This document shows positions 1 through 7,418 of a stretch of 64,000 nt of DNA, piece after piece. Position numbers and translations under genes: made by a program. The stretch covers positions 1-64,000 of the forward strand of contig JAKURY010000011.1 of the NCBI GenBank assembly GCA_022452145.1, in the 5' to 3' direction. How positions within the stretch are numbered: position 1 is the first letter of the stretch; every line of letters starts with the position of its first letter. The notes under the pieces were generated by a model. That model saw only the letters and a list, made by a program, of their open reading frames with translations, was not told the origin of the DNA and did not search any database. Source of the stretch: Acidimicrobiales bacterium. Its GTDB lineage: Bacteria; Actinomycetota; Acidimicrobiia; Acidimicrobiales; MedAcidi-G1.

Positions 1-812
1 CACAACGCCCGGAAGTCCGCGATCGCCCGGTCTGGCGGGATCGCCCCGTCCTCCATGCCCTCGAAGAGGATGGCGGGCTTGGCGCAGAGATCGGCCACCC
101 CCGCGGCCCCCGCTACGACATAGTCGCGGATGCGGCCCAGATAGGCATCCAGGGGGAACTCCAGTCCCCCGATGGCCGACTCCCGGTCCGGGAACGGCAT
201 CGAATACGCCCTAATCCAGGTGTCATCCACCGCCGCCGAGTTGGTGAATCCGATGATCTTCATGACCGACAGGACCGTGGATCCGAGGTTCAGCAGGACG
301 TCGGCGGTCCGCCCCGACTCCAGCCCCTCGCCGATCCAGCGGAACCACCTGGACTCCGACGTCGGCGTGACCGTTGACGCGTCCACCCTCCCGTAGCCGG
401 CCAGGGTGTTGGCGAACACGATCCGCTTGATCCGATCCGGGTGGCGCACGGTGAGGGCGGCCGCGATGGGTCCCCCCCAGTCCTGTCCGACGAGAGTGAT
501 GTCCTGGAGGTCCAGGTGCTCGACCAGAGCCAGAAGGTTCTCGGTGTGGGAGCACAACGTGTACTCCCGGTCCTGGGGCGTCTCGGACTTGCCGAAGCCC
601 ATGTGGTCGGGGACCACCACGCGGTTGTGCACCGCCAGCGGACCGATCATGTGTCGGTACAGGTACCCCCAGGTCGGCTCTCCGTGCAGGCAGACGATTG
701 GTTCGGCACCACGCGGCCCCTCGTCCACGAAGTGCTGGACGAAACCATGACCGTCGAAGGTGTGAGGGGCGAACGGAAACGTCGAGTCGAATGTCTCTTC
801 GAGGGGGACCAT
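1..812 (-). CDS. Haloalkane dehalogenase-like alpha/beta hydrolase (3' end outside window)
   Basis: Partial gene: it starts with ATG at 812 and its C-terminus lies left of base 1. The fold starts with the oxyanion loop HGEPTWGYLYRHM (residues 43-55) and has the nucleophile motif GQDWGG with Asp111 followed by the halide-stabilising Trp112, as in DhlA-type (HLD-I) dehalogenases, which hydrolyse carbon-halogen bonds through an Asp ester. The acid and His parts of the triad are beyond the edge, so the full triad cannot be checked. A GGAGG ribosome site lies 5 bases before the ATG. It is divergent from a second dehalogenase-type gene at 1005, with a 192-base shared upstream region. An epoxide hydrolase role is less likely but not excluded. 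Confidence 0.8.
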   Translation of the reverse strand, partial: MVPLEETFDSTFPFAPHTFDGHGFVQHFVDEGPRGAEPIVCLHGEPTWGYLYRHMIGPLAVHNRVVVPDHMGFGKSETPQDREYTLCSHTENLLALVEHLDLQDITLVGQDWGGPIAAALTVRHPDRIKRIVFANTLAGYGRVDASTVTPTSESRWFRWIGEGLESGRTADVLLNLGSTVLSVMKIIGFTNSAAVDDTWIRAYSMPFPDRESAIGGLEFPLDAYLGRIRDYVVAGAAGVADLCAKPAILFEGMEDGAIPPDRAIADFRAL

Positions 813-1004
813 GGAAACCTCCGGCTGATGGACGGGCTGGAGCGGGCGGGTCACTGCGGTCCGCCGGCGGCCAGCCATGTTGGCAGACGATCCGGCCGGG
901 CACGACACTTCGACCAGGCATCGATGCACCGGGGGAGCCATGGAGAAGCCTGAGCAAGTCGCCCAGATCAAGTTATTCGTGTCCCGCCTCTCTGATGGGG
1001 CCTG

Positions 1005-1916
1005 ATGGAGGCCCTTCGTACGCCCGAGGAGCGGTTTGCCGACCTTCCCGACTACCCCTTCGAACCCAATTACGCCGAGATCCGGGACGGCGAGGGCGGC
1101 ACCCTGCGAGTCCACTACCTGGACGAGGGACCGGCCGATGCGGCACCGGTGCTCCTCGTCCACGGCGAACCGTCTTGGAGCTACCTGTACCGTCACATGG
1201 TTCCGATCCTCGTAAATGCCGGCCACCGGGTCGTCGTGCCCGACCTCGTCGGGTTCGGACGTAGCGACAAGCCCACCCGACAGACCGACTACTCATACGC
1301 CCGACACGTGGCCTGGCTCTCCGAGCTCGTCTTCGACCACCTCGACCTCCGGGACGCCACATTCTTCGGCCAGGACTGGGGAGGCCTCCTCGGCCTACGC
1401 CTGGTTGCCGACGAGCCCGACCGGTTCGCCAGGGTCGTCATCGGCAACAGCGGCCTGCCGACTGGCCATGGTCCGGCCAGCGAGGCATTTCTGCGTTGGC
1501 AGCGCTTCTCACAGACCACCCCTGTGTTCCCCGTCGGTGACCTAGTTGGGAGAGCCTGCACCACGGAGTTGTCCGCGGCGGTGGTAGCCGCCTACGACGC
1601 CCCGTTCCCGGACGACACCTTCAAGGCCGGCGCCCGCATCTTCCCCTCATTCGTGCCCACCAACCCGGATGATCCTGAGACGGCGCCCAACCAGGCGGCG
1701 TGGCGGGTCCTGGAGGCCTTCCAGAAGCCGTTCCTCTGCGCTTTCAGCGACTCGGACCCGGTCACCGCAGGTGGTGACGCCCCCTTCCTGGCCAAGGTGC
1801 CCGGTGCCCGAGGGCGCCAGCACCCGACCATCGTCGGCGCGGGCCACTTCCTTCAGGAGGATGCCGGACCGGAGTTGGCAGCAGTGATCCGGGACTTCAT
1901 TAGCGACACCTCCTGA
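1005..1916 (+). CDS. dhmA: Haloalkane dehalogenase, DhmA type
   Basis: 303 residues, the normal length of HLD-I dehalogenases. It resembles mycobacterial DhmA from the first residues (MEALRTPEERF) to the end. Visible motifs are HGEPSWSYLYRHM (53-65), GQDWGG with nucleophile Asp124 and Trp125, a likely acid Asp251 in FSDSDPVT, and the catalytic His281 in GAGHFLQED. The family converts haloalkanes to alcohol and halide in the cytoplasm; many members have unknown natural substrates. It heads a co-directional series of genes, the next starting 15 bases downstream. The start was chosen because the N-terminus matches the family. Symbol assigned by remembered similarity; substrate range is not readable from sequence. 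Confidence 0.85.
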   Translation: MEALRTPEERFADLPDYPFEPNYAEIRDGEGGTLRVHYLDEGPADAAPVLLVHGEPSWSYLYRHMVPILVNAGHRVVVPDLVGFGRSDKPTRQTDYSYARHVAWLSELVFDHLDLRDATFFGQDWGGLLGLRLVADEPDRFARVVIGNSGLPTGHGPASEAFLRWQRFSQTTPVFPVGDLVGRACTTELSAAVVAAYDAPFPDDTFKAGARIFPSFVPTNPDDPETAPNQAAWRVLEAFQKPFLCAFSDSDPVTAGGDAPFLAKVPGARGRQHPTIVGAGHFLQEDAGPELAAVIRDFISDTS

Positions 1917-1931
1917 CAGGGGACCAGACCC

Positions 1932-2411
1932 GTGCACGTCGACGAGATCCCGGTGGCCCATACCCCGGATGGCTACTGGGCGGAGATGCCGGCTCCGGTG
2001 CTGGCCGGATGTACGACCCCGTTGCATCCGAATGCACCAGACCTCCGAGGAGCGTGGCGAACAATTCGGGCCGAGATCGACGGTACACCGGCGGAACCCG
2101 AGTCACCGTTCGCCACCCACGCGGAGCGGGTCGAGCAGGCGGGGGACCGGGTTGTGGTTTGCAGCGGAGGCGTAACCCACGACATGCGGGCCGACGGCAC
2201 CCTGGAGAACGGCGTGCACGACGTCAGCGGATTAGGGGGCACAGAGATCCACGTGGTTGCTACCTTCGAGGAGGGGCGGCTGGTCCTACGACCCGTCGAC
2301 ATGGACGTGGAGGTACTCCGCTGGAGGGAAGGCGACCTGATGGTCTGGCAGTTCGGCCCGTCGATCATCGTGTGGATGGAACGGATCGACGGCCCGAAGG
2401 GGTGGCGATGA
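1932..2411 (+). CDS. Hypothetical protein, possible beta-barrel binding protein
   Basis: 159 residues from a GTG start. I do not recognise the family. The sequence begins with a short segment VAHTPDGYWAEMPAPVLAGC, followed by alternating hydrophobic strands ending in VWMERIDGPKG; this pattern would suit a small lipocalin-like or calycin barrel, but no signature residue supports that. No signal peptide or membrane segment is seen. It lies 15 bases after the dehalogenase and its stop overlaps the ATG of the next gene (ATGA), so it is probably co-translated with both neighbours. It may be an accessory protein of this small operon; function unknown. Confidence 0.6.
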   Translation: MHVDEIPVAHTPDGYWAEMPAPVLAGCTTPLHPNAPDLRGAWRTIRAEIDGTPAEPESPFATHAERVEQAGDRVVVCSGGVTHDMRADGTLENGVHDVSGLGGTEIHVVATFEEGRLVLRPVDMDVEVLRWREGDLMVWQFGPSIIVWMERIDGPKGWR

Positions 2412-3253
2412 CCTCGAAACAACCGACATACGGAACGGTCGACCGCTCCTACGGGATGCGCCTGGCGACGACACCGCCGGACCGGGACGGTCCCATCTGG
2501 ATGGTCAACCTGATGCGCTACCGGGCCGAAGCCGTGTACCGGGAGGTGTCCGACACCGGGCCAGGCTCCGGTGTGACCGGTGTGACCGGCGTGACCGGCA
2601 GGGAGGCCGACGAGCGATACTCGCCCATCGACATACTGCACGACATAGGCGCCAGCGTCGTGTTCATGGGAGACGTAGCTGAGCAACTCCTTGGCGACTC
2701 ACCTGTGTGGGACCGGGTCGCTGTGGTTCGGTACCCGACCCGGCGGTCGTTCATCGAGATGCAGCAGCGAGAAGACTTCCGTGAGAAGCACCTGCACAAG
2801 GAGGCCGGTATGGCCGAAACGATCGTGGCCGGCTGCCTGCCGGTCGATCCACCGGCCGGCCACCTCGGGGAGGTCGCCTGGGATGACGTCGAATACCCGC
2901 CCAGCGACGGGGACGGCCCTCTGATGGTGATCCACGTGCTGCGGTTCGCCGAGGGCGACGCAGAGGCCGACATGGCCGCCTACCAGACGACGGCGTTCGC
3001 TGTGGCGTCGGCACACGGGGCCCGGATCTCAGGCTGGTTCGGAGTCGAGGGGACCATCATCGGAGACGGTCGACGCTGGGACCAGGTGCGCTTCAACCTC
3101 TTTCCCAGCCGGGCGGCGTTCATGGCCGTGGTGGCCGACCCGTCCCGCCTGGAGGCGCAACGGGCCCACCGGGAGGTGTCGATAGCGGACACCTACACCC
3201 TCTTGGTGCGTCCCAACGTCGATAACCTCGCCGCTTCAATCCGATCTGCCTGA
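2408..3253 (+). CDS. Two-repeat DUF1330/EthD-like dimeric alpha-beta barrel protein
   Basis: 281 residues. The two halves (about 20-130 and 165-270) each contain a segment of the type GPIWMVNLMRYR or GPLMVIHVLRFAEGD followed by a strand ending VRYPTRRSFIEM or VRFNLFPSRAAFMAV, the hallmark of ferredoxin-like DUF1330 proteins, here as an internal tandem. An open frame extends upstream to 2009, but ATG 2408 overlaps the preceding stop by ATGA and matches the start of similarity. Residues 55-63 hold a GVT repeat from a 9-base DNA repeat. The biochemical role of DUF1330 proteins is unknown; many such barrels bind or decompose small oxidised metabolites. Function therefore left open. Confidence 0.65.
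   Translation: MTSKQPTYGTVDRSYGMRLATTPPDRDGPIWMVNLMRYRAEAVYREVSDTGPGSGVTGVTGVTGREADERYSPIDILHDIGASVVFMGDVAEQLLGDSPVWDRVAVVRYPTRRSFIEMQQREDFREKHLHKEAGMAETIVAGCLPVDPPAGHLGEVAWDDVEYPPSDGDGPLMVIHVLRFAEGDAEADMAAYQTTAFAVASAHGARISGWFGVEGTIIGDGRRWDQVRFNLFPSRAAFMAVVADPSRLEAQRAHREVSIADTYTLLVRPNVDNLAASIRSA
2570..2596 (+). repeat. Three tandem 9-base units inside the DUF1330-like gene
   Basis: Units ggtgtgacc, ggtgtgacc and ggcgtgacc follow one another and encode a Gly-Val-Thr triplet three times in a loop between the first strand and helix of the first repeat domain. The array is in frame, so changes in copy number would not break the protein. Confidence 0.8.
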
Positions 3254-3267
3254 CCGGGTTCCAAGAC

Positions 3268-4065
3268 ATGCCAAACGAGTTCGTCCAGGTCGATGCCTTC
3301 ACCGACCGGCCCTTCAGGGGCAACCCGGCCGCCGTCTGCATTCTGAACGCACCGGCAGAGGAGGAGTGGATGCAGGACGTCGCCCGGGAGATGAACCTCT
3401 CGGAGACCGCCTTCTGCCATCCGTCGACGGCGGTAGCGGGGGAGTGGGAACTCCGCTGGTTCACCCCGGGGTCCGAGGTTGACCTGTGTGGGCATGCCAC
3501 GTTGGCCACCGCACACGTTCTGGCCACGGAGCACGGTTCGACTGACACCATGGGCTTCCACACGCGGTCCGGCCGACTGTCGGCGACCGTAGGAGAAAAT
3601 GGGGACATCACCCTCGACTTTCCAGTCGACGAACTGGTTCCGGTCGATGTGACAGCGGAGATGGGCGCAGCCCTTGGCGTCGAGGTGTTGGCCGCTGCGT
3701 ACGGGCGCACCGACCTCCTCCTGGAAGCCGGTGCAGACGCCGACGTGCGCTCCTGCATTCCCGACCTGGGAGCAGTGTCAGCCCTGGCAGAACGAGGGGT
3801 GATCCTGACAGCGCGCAACGAGCGAGAGGGCTTCGACGTGGTGTCCCGGGTGTTCGCCCCGAACGTGGCCATACCAGAGGACCCGGTGACCGGTTCCGCC
3901 CACACCACGCTGGCCGTCTGGTGGGTACCCCGGTTGGGTAGTGCTGCGTTCCGGGCCGAGCAGGCGTCCCAGAGGGGCGGCGAACTGGAGGTCGAGCTGG
4001 TCGGTGACCGTGTGCGCATCACCGGCCGCGCCGTGACCGTCGTGCGTGGGACACTCCTGCCCTGA
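3268..4065 (+). CDS. PhzF-family isomerase/epimerase-like protein
   Basis: 265 residues, usual PhzF length (about 260-300). Starts MPNEFVQVDAFTDRPFRGNP, the family hallmark; Glu46 in NLSETAF corresponds to the catalytic Glu45 of phenazine PhzF. The second diaminopimelate-epimerase-like half contains the glycine-rich VDLCGHATLATAH (72-84) and EDPVTGSAHTTLAVWW near the end. PhzF proteins are cofactor-free isomerases, but most genomic members lie outside phenazine clusters and have unknown substrates. No other phenazine gene is present, so a phenazine role is unlikely. It lies 14 bases after the DUF1330-like gene, in the same apparent operon. Confidence 0.85.
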   Translation: MPNEFVQVDAFTDRPFRGNPAAVCILNAPAEEEWMQDVAREMNLSETAFCHPSTAVAGEWELRWFTPGSEVDLCGHATLATAHVLATEHGSTDTMGFHTRSGRLSATVGENGDITLDFPVDELVPVDVTAEMGAALGVEVLAAAYGRTDLLLEAGADADVRSCIPDLGAVSALAERGVILTARNEREGFDVVSRVFAPNVAIPEDPVTGSAHTTLAVWWVPRLGSAAFRAEQASQRGGELEVELVGDRVRITGRAVTVVRGTLLP

Positions 4066-4102
4066 CGGGCTTGTAGCCAACGTGGGACCCAACGGAGGTG
4101 TG

Positions 4103-4756
4103 ATGGCTGACAGGACGACCTTGCGGCGGAAGCCGGATCGCTCTGTCACCGACAAGACGGCGATCCAATCGGTGATCGACGAAGCGGTATTCGCCCACGT
4201 GGGGATTGTCGCCGGTGAAGGCGAAGCCGCACATCCGGTTGTCATACCCATGCTGCACGCACGCCACGGCGACCGCCTGCTCCTCCACGGATCGCCGGCC
4301 AGTCGCCTGCTGCGTGCAGGGAGGGCCGGCGTACAGGTCTGCGTCACTATGACGCTGGTAGACGCCCTGGTGCTGGCCCGTTCCGGATTCCACCACTCCA
4401 TGAACTACCGCTCGGTGGTGGTCATGGGCGCTGCCACCGAGATCACCGATCATGCCGAGAAGGTGGCGGCACTGGACCGCCTGGTGGAGCACGCGGTTCC
4501 CGGCCGTACGGCTCAGATCCGCCCGCCCACGGAGAAGGAGGTGGCGGGCACCCTGGTGCTGTCCCTTCCTCTGGACGAGTGCTCGATGAAGGTCCGTACC
4601 GGGCCGCCCATCGACGACGAGGTGGATATGGATGCCGACGTCTGGGCCGGGTTGATCCCACTTCGGGTGGGGGTGGGGGAGCCGCTTCCAGACGAGGTCA
4701 CCGGCGATGCCACTGTTCCCGGCCACGTCGCCTTCTGGTCGCGGGGCGACCGGTAG
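4103..4756 (+). CDS. Pyridoxamine-phosphate-oxidase-related flavin-binding protein
   Basis: 217 residues from ATG 4103, chosen because GGAGGTG sits immediately upstream; an in-frame GTG at 4046 would overlap phzF. The pattern is that of the split-barrel 'nitroimidazole resistance/flavin-nucleotide-binding' family: VIDEAVFAHVGIV, HPVVIPMLHARHGDRLLLHG, SGFHHSMNYRSVVVMG and a C-terminal VWAGLIPL segment. Members bind FMN, heme or F420 and act as reductases; the cofactor here cannot be told. Soluble, no signal peptide. It lies 37 bases after phzF and 12 bases before glycerol kinase, so it belongs to the same transcription unit. Confidence 0.8.
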   Translation: MADRTTLRRKPDRSVTDKTAIQSVIDEAVFAHVGIVAGEGEAAHPVVIPMLHARHGDRLLLHGSPASRLLRAGRAGVQVCVTMTLVDALVLARSGFHHSMNYRSVVVMGAATEITDHAEKVAALDRLVEHAVPGRTAQIRPPTEKEVAGTLVLSLPLDECSMKVRTGPPIDDEVDMDADVWAGLIPLRVGVGEPLPDEVTGDATVPGHVAFWSRGDR

Positions 4757-4768
4757 AGGACCGGGGCT

Positions 4769-6259
4769 ATGGCCTTCGTCGGGGCGATCGACCAGGGAAC
4801 CACCAGCACGCGGTTCATGGTGTTCGACCATGCCGGTCGGGTCGTGGCGATGGCCCAGCGCCCCCATGCCCAGCACTTCGACCAACCCGGATGGGTGGAG
4901 CACGATGCCGTCGAGATCCTGGTGAACACCCTGGCTGTGGTCGACGAGGCACTGGCCGGGGCCGACCTGACCGCCGCCGACCTGGTGGCTGTGGGCATCA
5001 CGAACCAGCGGGAGACCGCAGTCGTGTGGGACCGGGCCACCGGCGAGCCGGTCCACCGCGCCATCGTCTGGCAGGACACCCGGACCGACGGGATCGTCGA
5101 CCGGCTGGCAGGCGATGCCGGTCCGGACCGGTTCCGGGCCACAACCGGCCTTCCGCTGGCTACCTACTTCACCGGGCCCAAGGTCTCGTGGCTGCTGGAG
5201 GAGGTGGCGGGCCTGCGGGAACGGGCCGAGGCCGGTGCTCTGTGTGCGGGCACCATCGACTCCTGGCTGCTCTGGAACCTGACCGGTGGCGCCGGCGGCG
5301 GCAGGCATGCCAGCGACGTCACCAACGCCTCACGGACCCTCCTGATGGACCTGGGCACGCTCGACTGGAAGCCGGCACTGGTTGCCGAGATGGGCATTCC
5401 GGAGTCGATGCTGCCCGAGATCGTTCCCTCCATCGGTCGGTTGGGTATCGGCACCGGTCCGCTGGCCGGCGTGCCCATCTCCGGCATCCTCGGCGACCAG
5501 CAGGCCGCCCTCTTCGGACAGGGCTGCCATGCAGCGGGCGAGGCAAAGAACACCTACGGCACCGGCTGCTTCCTGCTCATGAACACCGGCACCGACACCG
5601 TGCCGTCGACCAACGGCCTCCTGACCACCGTGGCCGTCCAGGTGGCCGGACAGCCAGCCACCTATGCCCTGGAGGGCTCGGTGGCCATGGCCGGAGCGAC
5701 CGTGCAGTGGCTACGCGACGGCCTAGGGCTGATCGCCGGATCCGACGAGATCGAGGAACTGGCCTGCTCGGTGGACGACAACGGCGACGTCTACCTGGTG
5801 CCGGCCTTCTCTGGGCTGTTCGCCCCACACTGGCGATCCGATGCACGCGGCGTCGTGGTCGGCCTCACCCGCTTCACAGAGCGAGGGCATCTGGCCCGGG
5901 CGGCGTTGGAGTCAACCGCCTTCCAGACGGCAGAAGTGCTCGACGCCATGCTGGCCGACAGCGGGGTTGCGATTCCCGAGTTGAAGGTCGATGGGGGCAT
6001 GGTGGTCAACGACCTGCTGATGCAGTTCCAGGCTGACCTGTTGGGTGTGGACGTGGTACGTCCGGTGGTGGCCGAGACCACGGCTCTGGGTGCTGCGTAT
6101 GCTGCTGGCCTGGCCGAGGGGTTCTGGTCCGACCTGGACGACATTCGGGCCAACTGGCAGGAGGACCGCCGTTGGGAGCCCGACATGGATGCTGACGAGC
6201 GACAGCGGCTCACCATCCGGTGGGCGCAAGCCGTGGAGCGCACTCTGGACTGGGCCTGA
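4769..6259 (+). CDS. glpK: Glycerol kinase
   Basis: 496 residues, the normal length (about 500). FGGY-kinase fold with N-terminal IDQGTTSTR (7-15) for phosphate binding, DTRT (103-106), [10 protein letters not shown] with the catalytic Asp243 (Asp245 in E. coli), and the glycerol kinase signature [14 protein letters not shown] (257-270). It phosphorylates glycerol to sn-glycerol-3-phosphate with ATP in the cytoplasm. No glycerol facilitator or glp regulator is adjacent; a FAD glycerol-3-phosphate dehydrogenase lies 20 kb away at 26304. Starts 12 bases after the flavin-binding protein, implying co-transcription with a non-glycerol operon, which is unusual. Confidence 0.95.
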   Translation: MAFVGAIDQGTTSTRFMVFDHAGRVVAMAQRPHAQHFDQPGWVEHDAVEILVNTLAVVDEALAGADLTAADLVAVGITNQRETAVVWDRATGEPVHRAIVWQDTRTDGIVDRLAGDAGPDRFRATTGLPLATYFTGPKVSWLLEEVAGLRERAEAGALCAGTIDSWLLWNLTGGAGGGRHASDVTNASRTLLMDLGTLDWKPALVAEMGIPESMLPEIVPSIGRLGIGTGPLAGVPISGILGDQQAALFGQGCHAAGEAKNTYGTGCFLLMNTGTDTVPSTNGLLTTVAVQVAGQPATYALEGSVAMAGATVQWLRDGLGLIAGSDEIEELACSVDDNGDVYLVPAFSGLFAPHWRSDARGVVVGLTRFTERGHLARAALESTAFQTAEVLDAMLADSGVAIPELKVDGGMVVNDLLMQFQADLLGVDVVRPVVAETTALGAAYAAGLAEGFWSDLDDIRANWQEDRRWEPDMDADERQRLTIRWAQAVERTLDWA

Positions 6260-6351
6260 GGCGCGACGGCTATCCGGCGCGCTGCCGGGTTGTTGGCTCC
6301 GGAACCCCGGGTCAGCGCTTCGATGCCATGAGAATACGCTGGAGGGCCGTG

Positions 6352-7341
6352 ATGGCCGAGTCAACCCCCTATGCAGGTGTTGCCAACGGGGAGTACCACC
6401 CGCCGGTTCCGATCCAGATTCCGCCGCTCTGGGCCTGGCCACCCAGGCCGGTCGCCACAGTGCGGTGGTTCATCGGCAGCCTGCTCTACCCCTGGGTCGG
6501 CCTCTACCTGATCCTGTCGGTCGTGATCTGGAGGTGGCTCCTGCCCTCTGAGGAGTCCATGGCAACCCTCCGGCTGGGATGGATCCTCCAGATCTGGATC
6601 CGTAACCTGGCCCTGCTCACCCTCGTTGCCGGTGGGCTGCACCTGCTGCTGTACCGGCGACGCAGCCAGGACCGAGACTTCAAGTTCAACGGCCGTTGGC
6701 CGGTCGAGAGCCGCAGGTTCCTGTGGCGCAGCCAGGTCCGCGACAACATGTTCTGGACGCTCGTTAGCGGGGGGTTCTTCTGGACGGCGTACGAGTCGCT
6801 CACCCACTGGGCCTATGCCAGCGGGCTAGTCGGCCGCCCCGACTGGGCGTCGAACCCGGCGTACGTGTTCCTCATGGCCACTCTCGGCGTGGTGCTCTGG
6901 TCGACGGCCCACTTCTGGGCCAACCACCGGCTCCTCCACTGGAGGCCGCTATACAGGATCGCCCACCAACTGCACCACAGGAACGTGAGTCCCGGTCCGT
7001 GGAGCGGCATCTCGATGCACCCGCTGGAGCACCTCATCTACTTCTCGGTGTTCCTGCTCTGGTGGGTCGTGCCCGTGCACCCCGTGGTCATCCTGGCGTG
7101 CGGCATGTACCAAGGGCCCGGCCCGGCCCCGTCCCACTCGGGCTTCGAGCGGGTCCGCCTCGTCCGCCGGTGGTCGGTGCCTGCGGGCGACCTGTTCCAC
7201 CAGTTGCACCACCGCTGCTTCGAGGTCAACTACGGCAACACGACGACGCCGATCGACAAGGTGACCGGGACCTGGCACGACGGGACCCGCGAGATGGAGG
7301 AGCGCCTGAAGGGTCGCCGTCGGACCGAGCAGGTTGTCTGA
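6352..7341 (+). CDS. Sterol desaturase / fatty-acid hydroxylase superfamily membrane protein
   Basis: 329 residues from ATG 6352, preceded by GGAGGG; ATG 6328 is an in-frame alternative. About four hydrophobic membrane segments lie near residues 28-60, 75-100, 130-155 and 165-185. The di-iron histidine boxes are present: HFWANHRLLH, HQLHHRN and, near the C-terminus, HQLHHRCFEVNYG. This superfamily hydroxylates or desaturates lipids with oxygen at the membrane face. The lipid substrate cannot be inferred. It follows glpK by 92 bases and precedes the arylsulfatase on the same strand. Related enzymes act on sterols, carotenoids and ether lipids, so the name is kept at superfamily level. Confidence 0.85.
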   Translation: MAESTPYAGVANGEYHPPVPIQIPPLWAWPPRPVATVRWFIGSLLYPWVGLYLILSVVIWRWLLPSEESMATLRLGWILQIWIRNLALLTLVAGGLHLLLYRRRSQDRDFKFNGRWPVESRRFLWRSQVRDNMFWTLVSGGFFWTAYESLTHWAYASGLVGRPDWASNPAYVFLMATLGVVLWSTAHFWANHRLLHWRPLYRIAHQLHHRNVSPGPWSGISMHPLEHLIYFSVFLLWWVVPVHPVVILACGMYQGPGPAPSHSGFERVRLVRRWSVPAGDLFHQLHHRCFEVNYGNTTTPIDKVTGTWHDGTREMEERLKGRRRTEQVV

Positions 7342-7418
7342 GGCAGGGACCGAAGGCCCGGCCTGAAGCACTGGCCTCCGGTGACGATAGGAGAGCCGAT
7401 CTGGGCCACGCTCGGGGC

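Noticed and set aside
3268-4065. Phenazine biosynthesis locus suggested by the PhzF-like gene
   Set aside because: No phzA/B, phzD, phzE or phzG gene is adjacent; PhzF-like proteins are common outside phenazine clusters.
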